Source: Strongyloides papillosus (Eukaryota; Nematoda; Chromadorea; Rhabditida; Strongyloididae). Taken from it: 64,000 nucleotides of DNA. Below, in pieces: positions 22,101 through 31,275 of the stretch. The position numbers and the translations under genes are program-made. Location: positions 1,054,001 through 1,118,000 of the forward strand of contig SRSI01000038.1 in NCBI GenBank assembly GCA_005656395.1, read 5' to 3'. The notes beneath the pieces are model-generated. The model had not been told where the DNA came from. It saw only the letters and a list, made by a program, of their open reading frames with translations, and made no database searches. Position 1 is the stretch's first letter; every line of letters begins with the position of its first letter.

Positions 22101-22159
22101 ATATTATCAATGGTTTTAACTGTGAAAAATTGCTCCTCATGAGAATTAGAATCAACCAA
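19157..22159 (-). CDS. pol: Element B pol: RT, RNase H, integrase
   Basis: 1000 codons. After a linker comes RT (VVDFRAINK, DLKQGFHQIPL, MPMGLTGSPDKFQ, catalytic CYIYLDDIL at about residue 345), RNase H (TIFTDASFQGLGAAL, later VTDHKPLLAL and ADYLSRNEF), the integrase HHCC zinc region (RFHEHPDIGQHW, CEVC), the core with Asp in LNADYIQ, Asp in RTDGGASF and Glu in FVERFNRTIRE, and a GPY/F module (FDGPYTVI) near the C-terminus. The listed start is a TTG; the frame is really open a little further up, to about 22205, and is entered from the gag-protease frame by a +1 shift. It copies the RNA and integrates the cDNA. All catalytic residues seen are present. Confidence 0.92.
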   Translation of the reverse strand: MVDSNSHEEQFFTVKTIDNITILPMTTRVVHVTPNVKTMHNKVNFLFQSNNHWKGVNHIMTYDQIGPVIDNRYAVIIQNKGYNPVNIPSNTEIGKLFSIEELDENTIRISGEEIIPDDAYWENSLPNYPHPHPPLTREKLFDLIEWESCVLSEKSKSQLKEIIWENREAFFEYDGIIGLYNGPERLNIELSSHSLPQRIRPGRRSKEVEEEIDRQVQDMLEKGMIEDSRSPYLSRVVLVRKKDSKWRFVVDFRAINKLIKQQSHIIPRIDRLTEEASGHRFYSVFDLKQGFHQIPLDEASKRIAAFVTHRGIYQYKVMPMGLTGSPDKFQDIMDKVLSGIDNCYIYLDDILTCTNDEDEHLERIHDILSRIRLYNMKITLNKCQFGQNCAHYLGFVIDFEGIHPNPAKVKAISDKTDPKNEKELKSFLGAVSYFRKHIDNFSAIAEPLYRVINHFQWSDDQKKAFHKMKDALINAAVLAPPDHTIPYTIFTDASFQGLGAALTQKSKPIAFASRSLKPAEKNYPIIKLEALGLVYALKQFRPYIYGKHTTVVTDHKPLLALLKNKELTGILQRYQMAIMEYDITIVYVKGADNNVADYLSRNEFNAIIANESLYEDAFPIMKDIRDKPFEISQFAKFLDDQEKAILQDDGIMITIKGKSRVYVPRVLRDELLRRFHEHPDIGQHWGYAKLADKFCLIFYWPKMAKDMQRVWQDCEVCWRTKHQPSNLVQTNTHSIPRPAEVWETLNADYIQLEDKLHVLVIIDEYSRFAYTAITKKQDQHSTLVQLMKCFSTFGYPRTLRTDGGASFIGNKVEKYLQTMHIKHYISSPHNHKSNAFVERFNRTIRESLRAQTELTPIETVYALTYAYNRTKHMSTGYPPSYFVLNTADRVLKDIPMHGITSGLTDVLKYGMEKYSDTPNTVSRQGKQLLPGHIVMKRVMHKKLSHTSHKNQDQFDGPYTVISHVHGDTFIIRRCTKAGRLTGKEERVTADRLKIVPVHPS

Positions 22160-22175
22160 GTTGATAGTTAATTCG

Positions 22176-25100
22176 TTACCATATAGCTCGAAGACCTGGT
22201 ATTCCGATTACCATGTCATGAGGAATAGTATCAGAAACGTGAGTTTTAATTTTTGATACTTTATTATTTACTTTAAGGGTTATTATCGTGGAGCCTAAGA
22301 ACTTCATAACTGTATTGTTTGCTAACTGTGCTCCACTACTTTTGGATACAATGTTAGACTTTATATTTTTGGGTAATTGGTCATAAATTGTCTTGTTTAT
22401 GACGTTTATATTTGCACCCGTGTCTAATAGGGCATTCATCGTAAATGAAGGGAATTGAATTTTAATGATAGGCAGTTTAGACGGTGCATCTTCAACAGCA
22501 ATGTTATTAACTACGCCATTCCGTGATACACGAATGGGATTTCCTAACAGCAAGTCATTATGATGTGTGGATAACAATGGTTCATTCACAAACAATGTAT
22601 TGTTTGGTGCATCTGTAGATCGGAAATCTTGTACCATTTTAGCGGCTTTATTAAAGCCGTACTTTGTAAGGATGGTAGCGATCAAAGTCATTGCGCTTGC
22701 TACTGTGTTTGGCATTTCATGAATAGCTGTATCAAATTGTTGATCGCGTATCAACTTAATCCAATTCATGAACGAGGTGTACATATCAGGATCGTTGTCC
22801 AAACAACGAATTCTGTAATATGTGATTGGGTTAGATGGAACAGGATGTTGCTGCACATCCCCCGTCTGCTTGACGGCATCGTGTAATTGTCCTTTTAATT
22901 GGGCATTCTCGACCCTAAGGTTAATATTACTGTTCAAACATATCTCATGCTTTTCCATTATGCCATCACAAGGCACGGACGATTGTGATGCATCTACACA
23001 AGTAACGTTAGTGACAACTTGTGGAATGTCATTGTTTACAGATACATTGTCCTGATCAACCGATGTGGTTGTGTTACAGACAATATTAGATGATGCCAGT
23101 TGTAGAGCATCATGCAATTGTATTTTAAGTTCACGTGATTGCTCGCGAACATCTTTGAGGGAAGCCAATTCTACGCGTAATGCCTTAATATCGAATTCCA
23201 TTGCTTCAATTGTAGACAGATGTTCAGTCTTCTTCATATAGTCAGTACGAAAGGTAGTTAACTCACTATTTTTCAACTCTAATAGTTCGTTTAAGGAAGT
23301 AATACGAGCTGTTAATTCGTCGATTTCATTCTGTAAACTATCCGTTTGTGTAGATTTCTCGTTTACTTGCTTATGAAGAAGTTGGACTTCACTATTCAAC
23401 AGCAGCGTGTCCTGAAGACAGTGCTGCAGATCATTGGTGTTCTTGGTACAAGACGAGGCTGAGGCACGGAGTTGGTTAAGCTCCTCTCTCTCATCAATCG
23501 TCTTATCTACATACTGTTGCACGATTTTCATATCGCTCATACATTTAGTATTATCACCCTTGAGGAGTTGAAGTTCGTTATTCTTTAACTCCAGCTCCTT
23601 TTTCAACTTTTTTCGCTCGTTTTGACATTCTAATAACTTGTCTTCGAGCTCTCGGATAGAAGATATTTGCTGTTCATGCAATGCAGCTTTCTGACGCTCA
23701 CCCGCAATAACCGACTGTACCACGGTGGTGAGGGATTGAAGTTCCTCCTTCATTGATATTGGAGGAATAGTCAACGTTAAAGCATTAGGTATGCCTTCTA
23801 TATGTGTTGTAACTGTCTTAATATCGTCGAGTATTTTAGATTTATCGTCTGCCAAAATGCGTTCTGACTTCTTTAATTTCTCGACTTTCTTCGTTTGGCT
23901 TTTCAATTTAGCCTCACAATTACGTAACTCAGCTTCTATTTTAGATACAACTGTTTTATCTTGTGTGCTGGCACGAAGTGTAGTTGTAGCTTCAGGTGCC
24001 TTATTTGTATTACTGGAAGCGGGTGTTTTACCCTTTTCCGTCGCGGCATTTTGTATTACCTTTGGGGGCGCTTCCTTAATTGGAGCTACCATATTGGAAA
24101 GCTCACAAGATTGTTTATAATCTGATATGGCTGCATGTACCTTCTTAAGAATAGAAGATGAATCAACTGTGTCGTCTGATATTTCGACAAAATCATTATT
24201 ATTGTTATCGAAGCGAACAGTTTTTACATTATGACAATTTGGATTGGCAATTGTAGTTATTTTCTTATCAAAATCGAAGTGGTTATCAAGAAAAACATCT
24301 TTTACTCTAATACCTTTATTTTCTATTATGCTCCCAATTTTACAATTGGGTAGTAGTTGTTTATAATGTACTTTTACCATATTGTCAACGCCAAAATCGC
24401 GTTGATTGTAATAAGCACCATATTGTGAGGGAGCCAGCTTACATTTACCGATAGGTGCTGATGCTCCGAATGGAATTAGAAAAGCTAGTATTAACATACA
24501 AATAGTCAATGTGTTAAGTTTTAACTCTTTGACAAGATTACTTAGATCATAGACAATGCCATCAAGTTTACCAGTGGATTGTGCATCTGTACGATCGTCA
24601 TGTGATGCCTGTACATTGTTGATTTTACTTTGCTGTGAATAGCGAGTGGTGCTTTTACTCTTAGGATAGGTCTTATGGTCTCCACGGCGGTTGGTAGTTC
24701 CACCTGTTGGAGCCTTGTTTGTATTATACGTCGTGTTAGGTCTACGAACATCGGCATGTTTCGTTAATTGACGTGATGTGTGACCGTTAGATGTATTAGC
24801 CTGATTATTATACTTGTTTTTATTATTGTTGTTAAAAGTATTATTATTATTCCCTTTATAAGTATGCTGGTGATTGTGATTATTCTTACTATGAGAATTA
24901 TTAGGATGACGACTAGATCTACGATCAGAAGACTGTATTTTATTAGCATTAGGCTTCATTCCCCGTGATAAATGAGGGCGCCGAATTACATCAATTGCCG
25001 GTTGCATTCTAATCTGAGTTTCTATATATGATGCAACAAAATCATCATATTCCAACTCATACAAATTGGGAGTAATGTTGTTAAGGCGTAACAACGGATG

Positions 25101-26285
25101 TAACCCTTTTGTAAACAACATTAATTGATCTCTTTTAAGATCCTTAGAAGTCCGGAAAAAGGCATTAGGATTGGTGACCGAGAATTTTTTTCGTATATAC
25201 TCAGAGAATTTAGTTTCGTGAGCGGAAACATCTAATGCGTCATTCATGGGAGGCACGGCATAGAAGTTTTCATAACTTTGCAGACCTTGCCTAGCCAGAA
25301 TGTCCTTTATATCATTTAATATTTCTGTCAATGTAAAATTGTAACTAACTGAAAAGCCATCGACAGTGCTTTTCTTGGTAACAGCGATGTTTCGGGCATT
25401 AGCAATTTTGCTATCCGAAGGAATGATGTAATTGACTAGCTTTGCTGCTATTTTATCAATTACCGGGAATTCATCCTTATTATGGGCTAAAAGATTGAGT
25501 GTATTAATGCAATGTTGCATAAAATTGGTATAACCGTTAATTGATTTTCCTTTGAATGTACCAAACATTTTCTTTGTTTGGGCTAATAACAGAGCATTTT
25601 CCAATTCGCTAACAGTGCGAATTGATCTTTTCTTGGGAGTATAAGATGCTCGTAAGTCGGGAACATAATAGTCACTACTAATATGTAATTCTTTCAAAAC
25701 CTCCGTTAACCGGTTGGTTTGTTCGGCACGGAGAGCATCGTACTTGTGAGGCTCTGTATCAAGTACTTGCTGCTGTTCGTTAAGCAATTCAGCAATAACG
25801 GTTTTCATAATAGTCGACTGCTCAGCCAATGGGATACCATTTTGGCCTGGTTTCGCTTCGTCAACCTGACGTGGTAATCTCAAATGCGAAACTTGAGATA
25901 ATATAGAGGTGCTGCCTTTGTGGAACAAATTACGCCATCCCTTGAAAGCAGGTAATGAAGTGTCCACGTTGGGCAATAGTTTAGGATGCTCTTGAAAAGA
26001 GACAACCTTGTTGGATGGTGTAGCTTTTGAAGCATACGTAGTATCATGATTAGGAAAGACTTCACTAACATGATGATCGCCACTTTCGTGGATTGGGGGT
26101 CGTGCTTGTAACATAATGGGTACAACCTGTGATGGTTGTAGCATTATGTTGACAGGCTTGGTCTCACTTGCGTGAGCATCGCCACTTACGTGGAGGGAAG
26201 TATTTTGCTTTGTAGGTAAACTACTTGAACGATAATTAAACGACATGTTGATATCGAAAACTAAAAATGATATGAAATTTAGCAA
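22176..26285 (-). CDS. gag: Element B gag, signal-like segment, Cys domain, coiled coil and protease
   Basis: 1369 codons from an ATG. Residues about 1-430 are capsid-like and helical. About 445-560 is a basic tail rich in Asn, His, Lys and Thr without a CCHC knuckle. A hydrophobic run (TICMLILAFLIPFGASA) ends at residue 610 with a signal-peptidase-type ASA site. A roughly 90-residue domain follows with three cysteines (GKCKL, PNCKIG, PNCHNV), then a long coiled coil at about 770-1130 and a retropepsin with MNALLDTGANINVI at about 1285 near the end. The ORF stops where pol begins in the +1 frame. The signal-plus-Cys-plus-coiled-coil module between Gag and protease is shared with element A. 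A second ATG 12 codons in is possible. Confidence 0.85.
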   Translation of the reverse strand: MLNFISFLVFDINMSFNYRSSSLPTKQNTSLHVSGDAHASETKPVNIMLQPSQVVPIMLQARPPIHESGDHHVSEVFPNHDTTYASKATPSNKVVSFQEHPKLLPNVDTSLPAFKGWRNLFHKGSTSILSQVSHLRLPRQVDEAKPGQNGIPLAEQSTIMKTVIAELLNEQQQVLDTEPHKYDALRAEQTNRLTEVLKELHISSDYYVPDLRASYTPKKRSIRTVSELENALLLAQTKKMFGTFKGKSINGYTNFMQHCINTLNLLAHNKDEFPVIDKIAAKLVNYIIPSDSKIANARNIAVTKKSTVDGFSVSYNFTLTEILNDIKDILARQGLQSYENFYAVPPMNDALDVSAHETKFSEYIRKKFSVTNPNAFFRTSKDLKRDQLMLFTKGLHPLLRLNNITPNLYELEYDDFVASYIETQIRMQPAIDVIRRPHLSRGMKPNANKIQSSDRRSSRHPNNSHSKNNHNHQHTYKGNNNNTFNNNNKNKYNNQANTSNGHTSRQLTKHADVRRPNTTYNTNKAPTGGTTNRRGDHKTYPKSKSTTRYSQQSKINNVQASHDDRTDAQSTGKLDGIVYDLSNLVKELKLNTLTICMLILAFLIPFGASAPIGKCKLAPSQYGAYYNQRDFGVDNMVKVHYKQLLPNCKIGSIIENKGIRVKDVFLDNHFDFDKKITTIANPNCHNVKTVRFDNNNNDFVEISDDTVDSSSILKKVHAAISDYKQSCELSNMVAPIKEAPPKVIQNAATEKGKTPASSNTNKAPEATTTLRASTQDKTVVSKIEAELRNCEAKLKSQTKKVEKLKKSERILADDKSKILDDIKTVTTHIEGIPNALTLTIPPISMKEELQSLTTVVQSVIAGERQKAALHEQQISSIRELEDKLLECQNERKKLKKELELKNNELQLLKGDNTKCMSDMKIVQQYVDKTIDEREELNQLRASASSCTKNTNDLQHCLQDTLLLNSEVQLLHKQVNEKSTQTDSLQNEIDELTARITSLNELLELKNSELTTFRTDYMKKTEHLSTIEAMEFDIKALRVELASLKDVREQSRELKIQLHDALQLASSNIVCNTTTSVDQDNVSVNNDIPQVVTNVTCVDASQSSVPCDGIMEKHEICLNSNINLRVENAQLKGQLHDAVKQTGDVQQHPVPSNPITYYRIRCLDNDPDMYTSFMNWIKLIRDQQFDTAIHEMPNTVASAMTLIATILTKYGFNKAAKMVQDFRSTDAPNNTLFVNEPLLSTHHNDLLLGNPIRVSRNGVVNNIAVEDAPSKLPIIKIQFPSFTMNALLDTGANINVINKTIYDQLPKNIKSNIVSKSSGAQLANNTVMKFLGSTIITLKVNNKVSKIKTHVSDTIPHDMVIGIPGLRAIW
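22178..22205 (-). promoter_or_regulatory. Overlap of the gag-protease and pol frames of element B
   Basis: The two long frames of element B overlap by about 30 bp here, and pol lies +1 to gag-protease. The in-frame codons before the first-frame TAA read GGT CTT CGA GCT ATA TGG. CTT followed by a possibly rare codon would allow a +1 slip of the kind used by Ty elements. Element A has protease and RT in one frame, so a one-base indel in element B is equally possible. Confidence 0.35.
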
Positions 26286-26671
26286 ATAACGGAATTATAT
26301 AACATTTGTAGATAAAGAGTGTAATACTCAAGAATGTATCTTCTACTTAGTAACTCTGATGGTACCTGATTGTTTTAAAAAATGTCTCAGTAATTCTATC
26401 CTATGTTGTGCACAACTATACTTATCTTAATCAACGTTACAACTCAATAAACAACTAAGATTAATGAGAAGCGTAGGATGCAAGGCAAAAAATGCCTATA
26501 TGTTGCAAACTACATATATACCTAGGCTGAATTTCTAAATGTTAAAGTACCATGAGTATTGTGAAAATGATAATAACGTACAATAAAAATTAACATCATG
26601 CAGAATATCGGTTATAGATATAGAAAAACAATGCATTGATTTTTTTTGAGAATTAAATATTGTTTATGGTT

Positions 26672-26684
26672 CGTGGAACCTCCA
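26672..26684 (-). promoter_or_regulatory. Primer-binding site of element B
   Basis: TGGAGGTTCCACG on the minus strand, immediately inside the 5' LTR and identical to that of element A over twelve bases. It overlaps a 5 bp stem (GGTTC at 26668-26672, GAACC at 26676-26680). Primer tRNA not identified. Confidence 0.6.
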
Positions 26685-26822
26685 TGTAATCTGTTTGAAA
26701 AAAGGTAGATGGAATATATATTAAATTTATTTTAAAAGCTCTCTGATTAACAATAATGTGTATATTATAAGTATATCTTTCTTTTATATTATTTTATAAA
26801 GAGTGGGTTGTCCCACCCTACA
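26685..26822 (-). repeat. 5' LTR of element B
   Basis: 138 bp, two mismatches to 17613-17750. Outer flank GTCT matches the flank of the other LTR. Confidence 0.9.
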
Positions 26823-26827
26823 GTCTT

Positions 26828-27530
26828 TTGAGGTTTTTGCCTCGTAAATAAACACATTTATCGATTAGAGATTAATAACGAAAGACAATCACCAAGCAGC
26901 AAAATATATCATCATTTATCTATGTTTAGATATATTTAAGAACTTAATCTATGAGTGGCTCATGGACCTTCCGAGAATCAATTAAGCATTTCCTCTTTAC
27001 CCAGTTACGATATAATAATAAAAGTTTTTTTGGATTGATTAGCTGATAGAAACAGAAAGTGGATACACAAAATAATTCAGTTGAGAAAAAAATCATGTTT
27101 TTGTCGGTTTAGAAAATTCAAGTTATCACTAGGCTTAGTACTAAAAAAAATGTCTATATTTAGCATGATAAAGATGTCCTAATATATTACCATTTTTGTC
27201 ATTTGATAAGAACCTCACTTTCGATTAATACCATTTGCTATAAAAAAATTAAATGAAAATATCTTGAGATAACTACCAGCTTTCTTTCATTTAAAGAAAT
27301 TGAAATTCAACGTAATATGTTGGATACATACGTGTTTAGGATTAAAAAAATTCTGATAAAGCTAAAATATAAATTTCCCTTTTTAAGGTATATTTTTTAG
27401 ATATTGGTTAACCAGATTAATACAAAATTTTTCTTTTGAAATCTTTATGAATATAAAAAAATTTAACAATAACAATAAAGCAAATAACGTTACTTTTCAA
27501 TGGTTTTGTCAAAGAGGTAAGAAATTTTTG
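26828..27530. other. AT-rich stretch without recognised genes
   Basis: Spacer between element B and the TIR repeat that begins near 27540. No feature supported. Confidence 0.55.
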
Positions 27531-27539
27531 TACCTGAAC

Positions 27540-28510
27540 TGTACACACGAAAAATAAAAAGGACAAATTTTGACAATTCTATCTATAATGCAAAAAAATG
27601 TCCCACCATTTTAAAAAATTGAATATTATTCAAATTTTAAAAATATCAAGCGATAGTAAAAATTTTAAAACGACGCAAAATATTAAGTTGTCGTATACAT
27701 TTTTGCGTTTTTTTACAAAAATATATATGTTTGACTTTTTAAATTAATGTGGCTTTTTTTAATTTTGATATTTTTATAACATTATGCTCATTTTAGATCC
27801 CAACTTGTTTTTTATCTTTATTTTATAAAATATATTATTAAAGTTAATTCTGTTTGAAGTTATAAATGTTTAAATAAAAATCACTAATTTAAACAATTTA
27901 CTAACAACAATAAGTTTAGAAATTTAAAAATTTTCTAACAATAATAATGTGAAAAGTAATAATTTTTTACTCACATAAAAAGTAATTAATTAGAAATTTT
28001 ATTTTAGTTTTCGTTCTTATTTTAAATTAAAATATGTAAAAGTTATTATTTTTACTATAAATAAAAATCCATATTATTTATAGCTTTTAATAAGTTTAAT
28101 TTTTAAAGATGATCTTTAAAGACATTATAAAAAAAATTTAGACTATTAAATATGAAAATTTCATATAAAATATAATTTAATGATAACTCGAACTATTGAA
28201 ACATAAAAAAAATGTACTGTAATATGTTAGAAATGTTTTTTATGAAAGTGTTTGTAATTTTACTTAAAATTAAATTCTAACCTTGTATTTTAAAATGTAT
28301 TGTAGAAAGCAACTTAAGTTTTAAAATAGAAAAAATCTACTAAAAAGTAGAAACATATTTTAATAATCCTCTAGTTATTGTTTTAATTTTTATTTACGAA
28401 ATAATTGCGATAAAATTAGTCGCAAATCAAGAAAATTCAAATTTTTTTAAGTGGGACAAATTTGTTACATTTTATACAAACCTGTGTTCTTTTTATTTTT
28501 TGTGTGTAAA
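27540..28510. mobile_element. Putative TIR element, member of a dispersed family
   Basis: Ends are inverted: ACACACGAAAAATAAAAAGG near 27548 pairs with CTTTTTATTTTTTGTGTGT near 28490, and GTCCCACC...AAAATTGAA (27601-27625) with its reverse at 28436-28458. The right end (28310-28500) has homologues in the opposite orientation at 57525-57710 and, shorter, at 52080-52200. No transposase is present. The exact ends and target duplication are not clear, and the right edge runs into the foldback. Confidence 0.5.
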
Positions 28511-28768
28511 TTTCAGAATTTGATTCTGAAAATTTGCATGTATATAGATTCCATTACGAGAAATTGTAATCCAAAATAAAAATTGCAAAAATCTTGCTCC
28601 ATCATGGAGAAAAGTGAATCCAAAGTGCCAAAAATGATACAAATTTTGAATTAATAGACGCGCCGTGTTTTAACAAAATATATCACACAAATTAGTATGT
28701 GTGTGTAAAAATTTGATCTTGACCAACCCAACTAAAGTAAGAAGTACCAAACCAAGGTTAAATAAAAT

Positions 28769-29200
28769 GGCTCATAGGACACTCAGCTAAAATATTTTTA
28801 CCGTTTGGTAAAGTGTAACCGTAATTTAATTTTACGGTAAACAAATTTAATAAAAATGACTAAAAGTACAATAATGAGAACATCTTTTAGTTAAATAAAA
28901 GGTATTTTACATTAAAGTAATTGGTGGACTTCTTTATTGAGTAAGAAGTTTTCTATAAGAAAAAAACATTTTAAAGTTGATTGCATACTTAATTGTAATT
29001 TTTGATCACAATCATTATAAATCATACATTTTTAAGATATTTTCCCTCTTTTTTTTTCTAAAACTTGAAGTAATAATCATAATTTTAACATTTAATTTAT
29101 CATGTATCACTAATTCAAATTAAATTAAATTTGTATGTATATACACAAAATTACACTTTGCCAAACGGTAAAAATATTTTAGCTGAGTGTACCCCGAGCC
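28769..29200. mobile_element. 432 bp MITE with ~50 bp TIRs and 8 bp target duplication
   Basis: The TIRs start GGCTC and share ACACTCAGCTAAAATA plus the following 24 bases, ending in an AAAGTGTAA block; only the outer ~10 bases and one inner position differ. AATAAAAT flanks both ends (28761-28768 and 29201-29208). The other arm of the foldback has the empty site, which confirms the boundaries. An 8 bp duplication is used by hAT, Merlin and P superfamilies; the GG tips fit Merlin better, but this is not decided. Confidence 0.9.
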
Positions 29201-30988
29201 AATAAAATATTTACCAACGAATAGTCAATTTCATCGTGCGCTGTGCGGCATCCAAGCTCCAATGAAGTACTTCATAAGGCTTTAGATTTCACGACGAATG
29301 TTTTGAAGTTAATTTTTAGAGGATTTTTTTTTGAGGAAATTGAAATAAGATGAATCTGAAAGTGAAGATTTTCGTGGCATTTTTTCTACTTTAGAGTTAT
29401 CGGTTGCGTTTTTTTCTTATGTAAATCTACTTTTTTCAACATATGAGAAGTTAAAAATTTTTTTTAAAAATAAAAATTTACTTAAGAGATCTAGAAATAA
29501 TTAAATAACATAATTGAAAAGATGCACGTTTAAACAACTAATTTAGCAATTTATATTATTAACATTGATAATTACAAAGTTTTTAGATTATTCCACTTAT
29601 TTGTAACGAAAAATAATGAAAATAAATAACCATATCAAAAACCTAGGTTTTTGTATTCTAAAGACTTTTATATCTTAATATATTATACGCGCACTTAAAT
29701 GAAAAAAATAAATTTCGCGAACTTTAAAGAATGAAAATAAATTTTGCGTACTAAAAAGGATGAAAATAAATTTTGATTCCTATAATATCACTCATCTGTA
29801 TAAAAGTAGCGTCGTCTAGTAATTTAGATTATATCGATGACTACTAGAAAATTATAAATACATATAATATAATATTCCATGTAATTGGAAATGCAAATGT
29901 AAAATCAACTTAATCATTAATTTACCAATAGAAATTAAATATTACATGAAATTATATATCATAAGAAACGTGTACGATATCCTTTTAATGCTAATAATGA
30001 TAAAAATATTGTTTGATTACTCTATTTTATTAAAATACGACACTCTCATTGTTGTTACAAATATATTTAAATCCATTTTCTTCTCCAACAATAGAACAAA
30101 TATTCGGCATTCTTAAAAAAATAATAATTACACAACTTTGATTTAATAAAACTTTTATGTAAACATATACTATGATATATTCTATGTAATCAGAAACCAA
30201 ACTGTTAAATGTAAATTCTACTTATCAGTGATTTTTTGCAAATGAAAATAAGTAATACATGAAATTATATATCATAATAAATTTTCAAAATATCCATTTA
30301 CTGCTAATAAGGATAAAATTGTTGTTTAATTATTATATTTTATTAACATAATACACTCTTAATATTGTTACAAATATATTAAAATTCGTTTTCTTTTCCA
30401 ACAATAGAAAACATAATCGTTACCATTAAGAAAAACTAAAAAATCAAATGAAAATTGCACAGCTTCGATTTAATAATAAACGATAATAATCTAAGTCACT
30501 AGACGACGCTACTTTTATACAGATGAGTGATATTATAGGAATCAAAATTTATTTTCATCCTTTTTAGTACGCAAAATTTATTTTCATTCTTTAAAGTTCG
30601 CGAAATTTATTTTTTTCATTTAAGTGCGCGTATAATATATTAAGATATAAAAGTCTTTAGAATACAAAAACCTAGGTTTTTGATGTGGTTATTTATTACA
30701 AAGTTTTATTAAATCAAAATTGTGTAATTTTTATTTTTTTAAAGATGCCGAATATGTGTTCTATTGTTGAAGAAGAAAATAAATTTTAATATATTCGTAA
30801 CAACAATGAGAGTGTCGTATTTTAATAAAATAGAGTAATTAAACAATAATTTTATCAATATTAACATAAAAAGGATGTCGTACACGTTTCTTATGATATA
30901 TAATTTCACGTAGTATTTAATTTCTATTGGCATATTAATGATTAAGTTGATTTTACATTTTCATTTACATGGAATATTATATTGTATA

Positions 30989-31162
30989 AGTTGGAATGTC
31001 TCCAAAAATAATGGTCAATATTCAAATTTAAAATAAAAATTATCTATATATAAAATGGTCTTCTTATTATATAATTAATTTTATAATTATCTTTAATCAT
31101 TGAATATTATATTAATTGTATTATTTTTTATTATAGATTGTTAAGACCAAATAAAATTCACT
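30989..31162 (+). repeat. 5' LTR of element C
   Basis: 174 bp, one mismatch (G at about 31056) to the 3' LTR. The sequence after it, TGCGAGTGAAAG, does not start with TGG, so the primer-binding site is not evident. Confidence 0.92.
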
Positions 31163-31275
31163 TGCGAGTGAAAGACGATCAAAAGGGATTATTAGCCTGC
31201 AGGATATGAATCGTGCGTTGATTCTATCGTTGAACTTGAAGCCTGTATTGAAGAAAGCGTGAAAAAGATCTTGGT

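Larger units (their letters stand above)
17613..26822 (-). mobile_element. Ty3/gypsy LTR retrotransposon B (young, near-intact)
   Basis: A minus-strand element flanked by 138 bp LTRs (17613-17750 and 26685-26822) that differ at only two positions, with GTCT on both outer sides (17609-17612 and 26823-26826) as target duplication. The order is 5' LTR, primer-binding site, leader, gag with basic tail, signal-like segment, three-Cys domain, coiled coil, protease, then RT, RNase H and integrase in a second frame, an antisense gene, a Gln-rich relic, polypurine tract (17751-17760) and 3' LTR. It shares its unusual layout with element A. Near-identical LTRs mean recent insertion; whether it can move depends on how the frame change near 22180 is read. 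Confidence 0.92.

Noticed and set aside
24780..24968. Ile-rich frame opposite the element B Gag tail
   Set aside because: Mirror of the Asn-rich coding sequence, as in element A.
30739..30933. Minus-strand open frame in the foldback arm
   Set aside because: Part of the inverted repeat; the matching arm at 29940-30110 has a different pattern of changes with no coding constraint.
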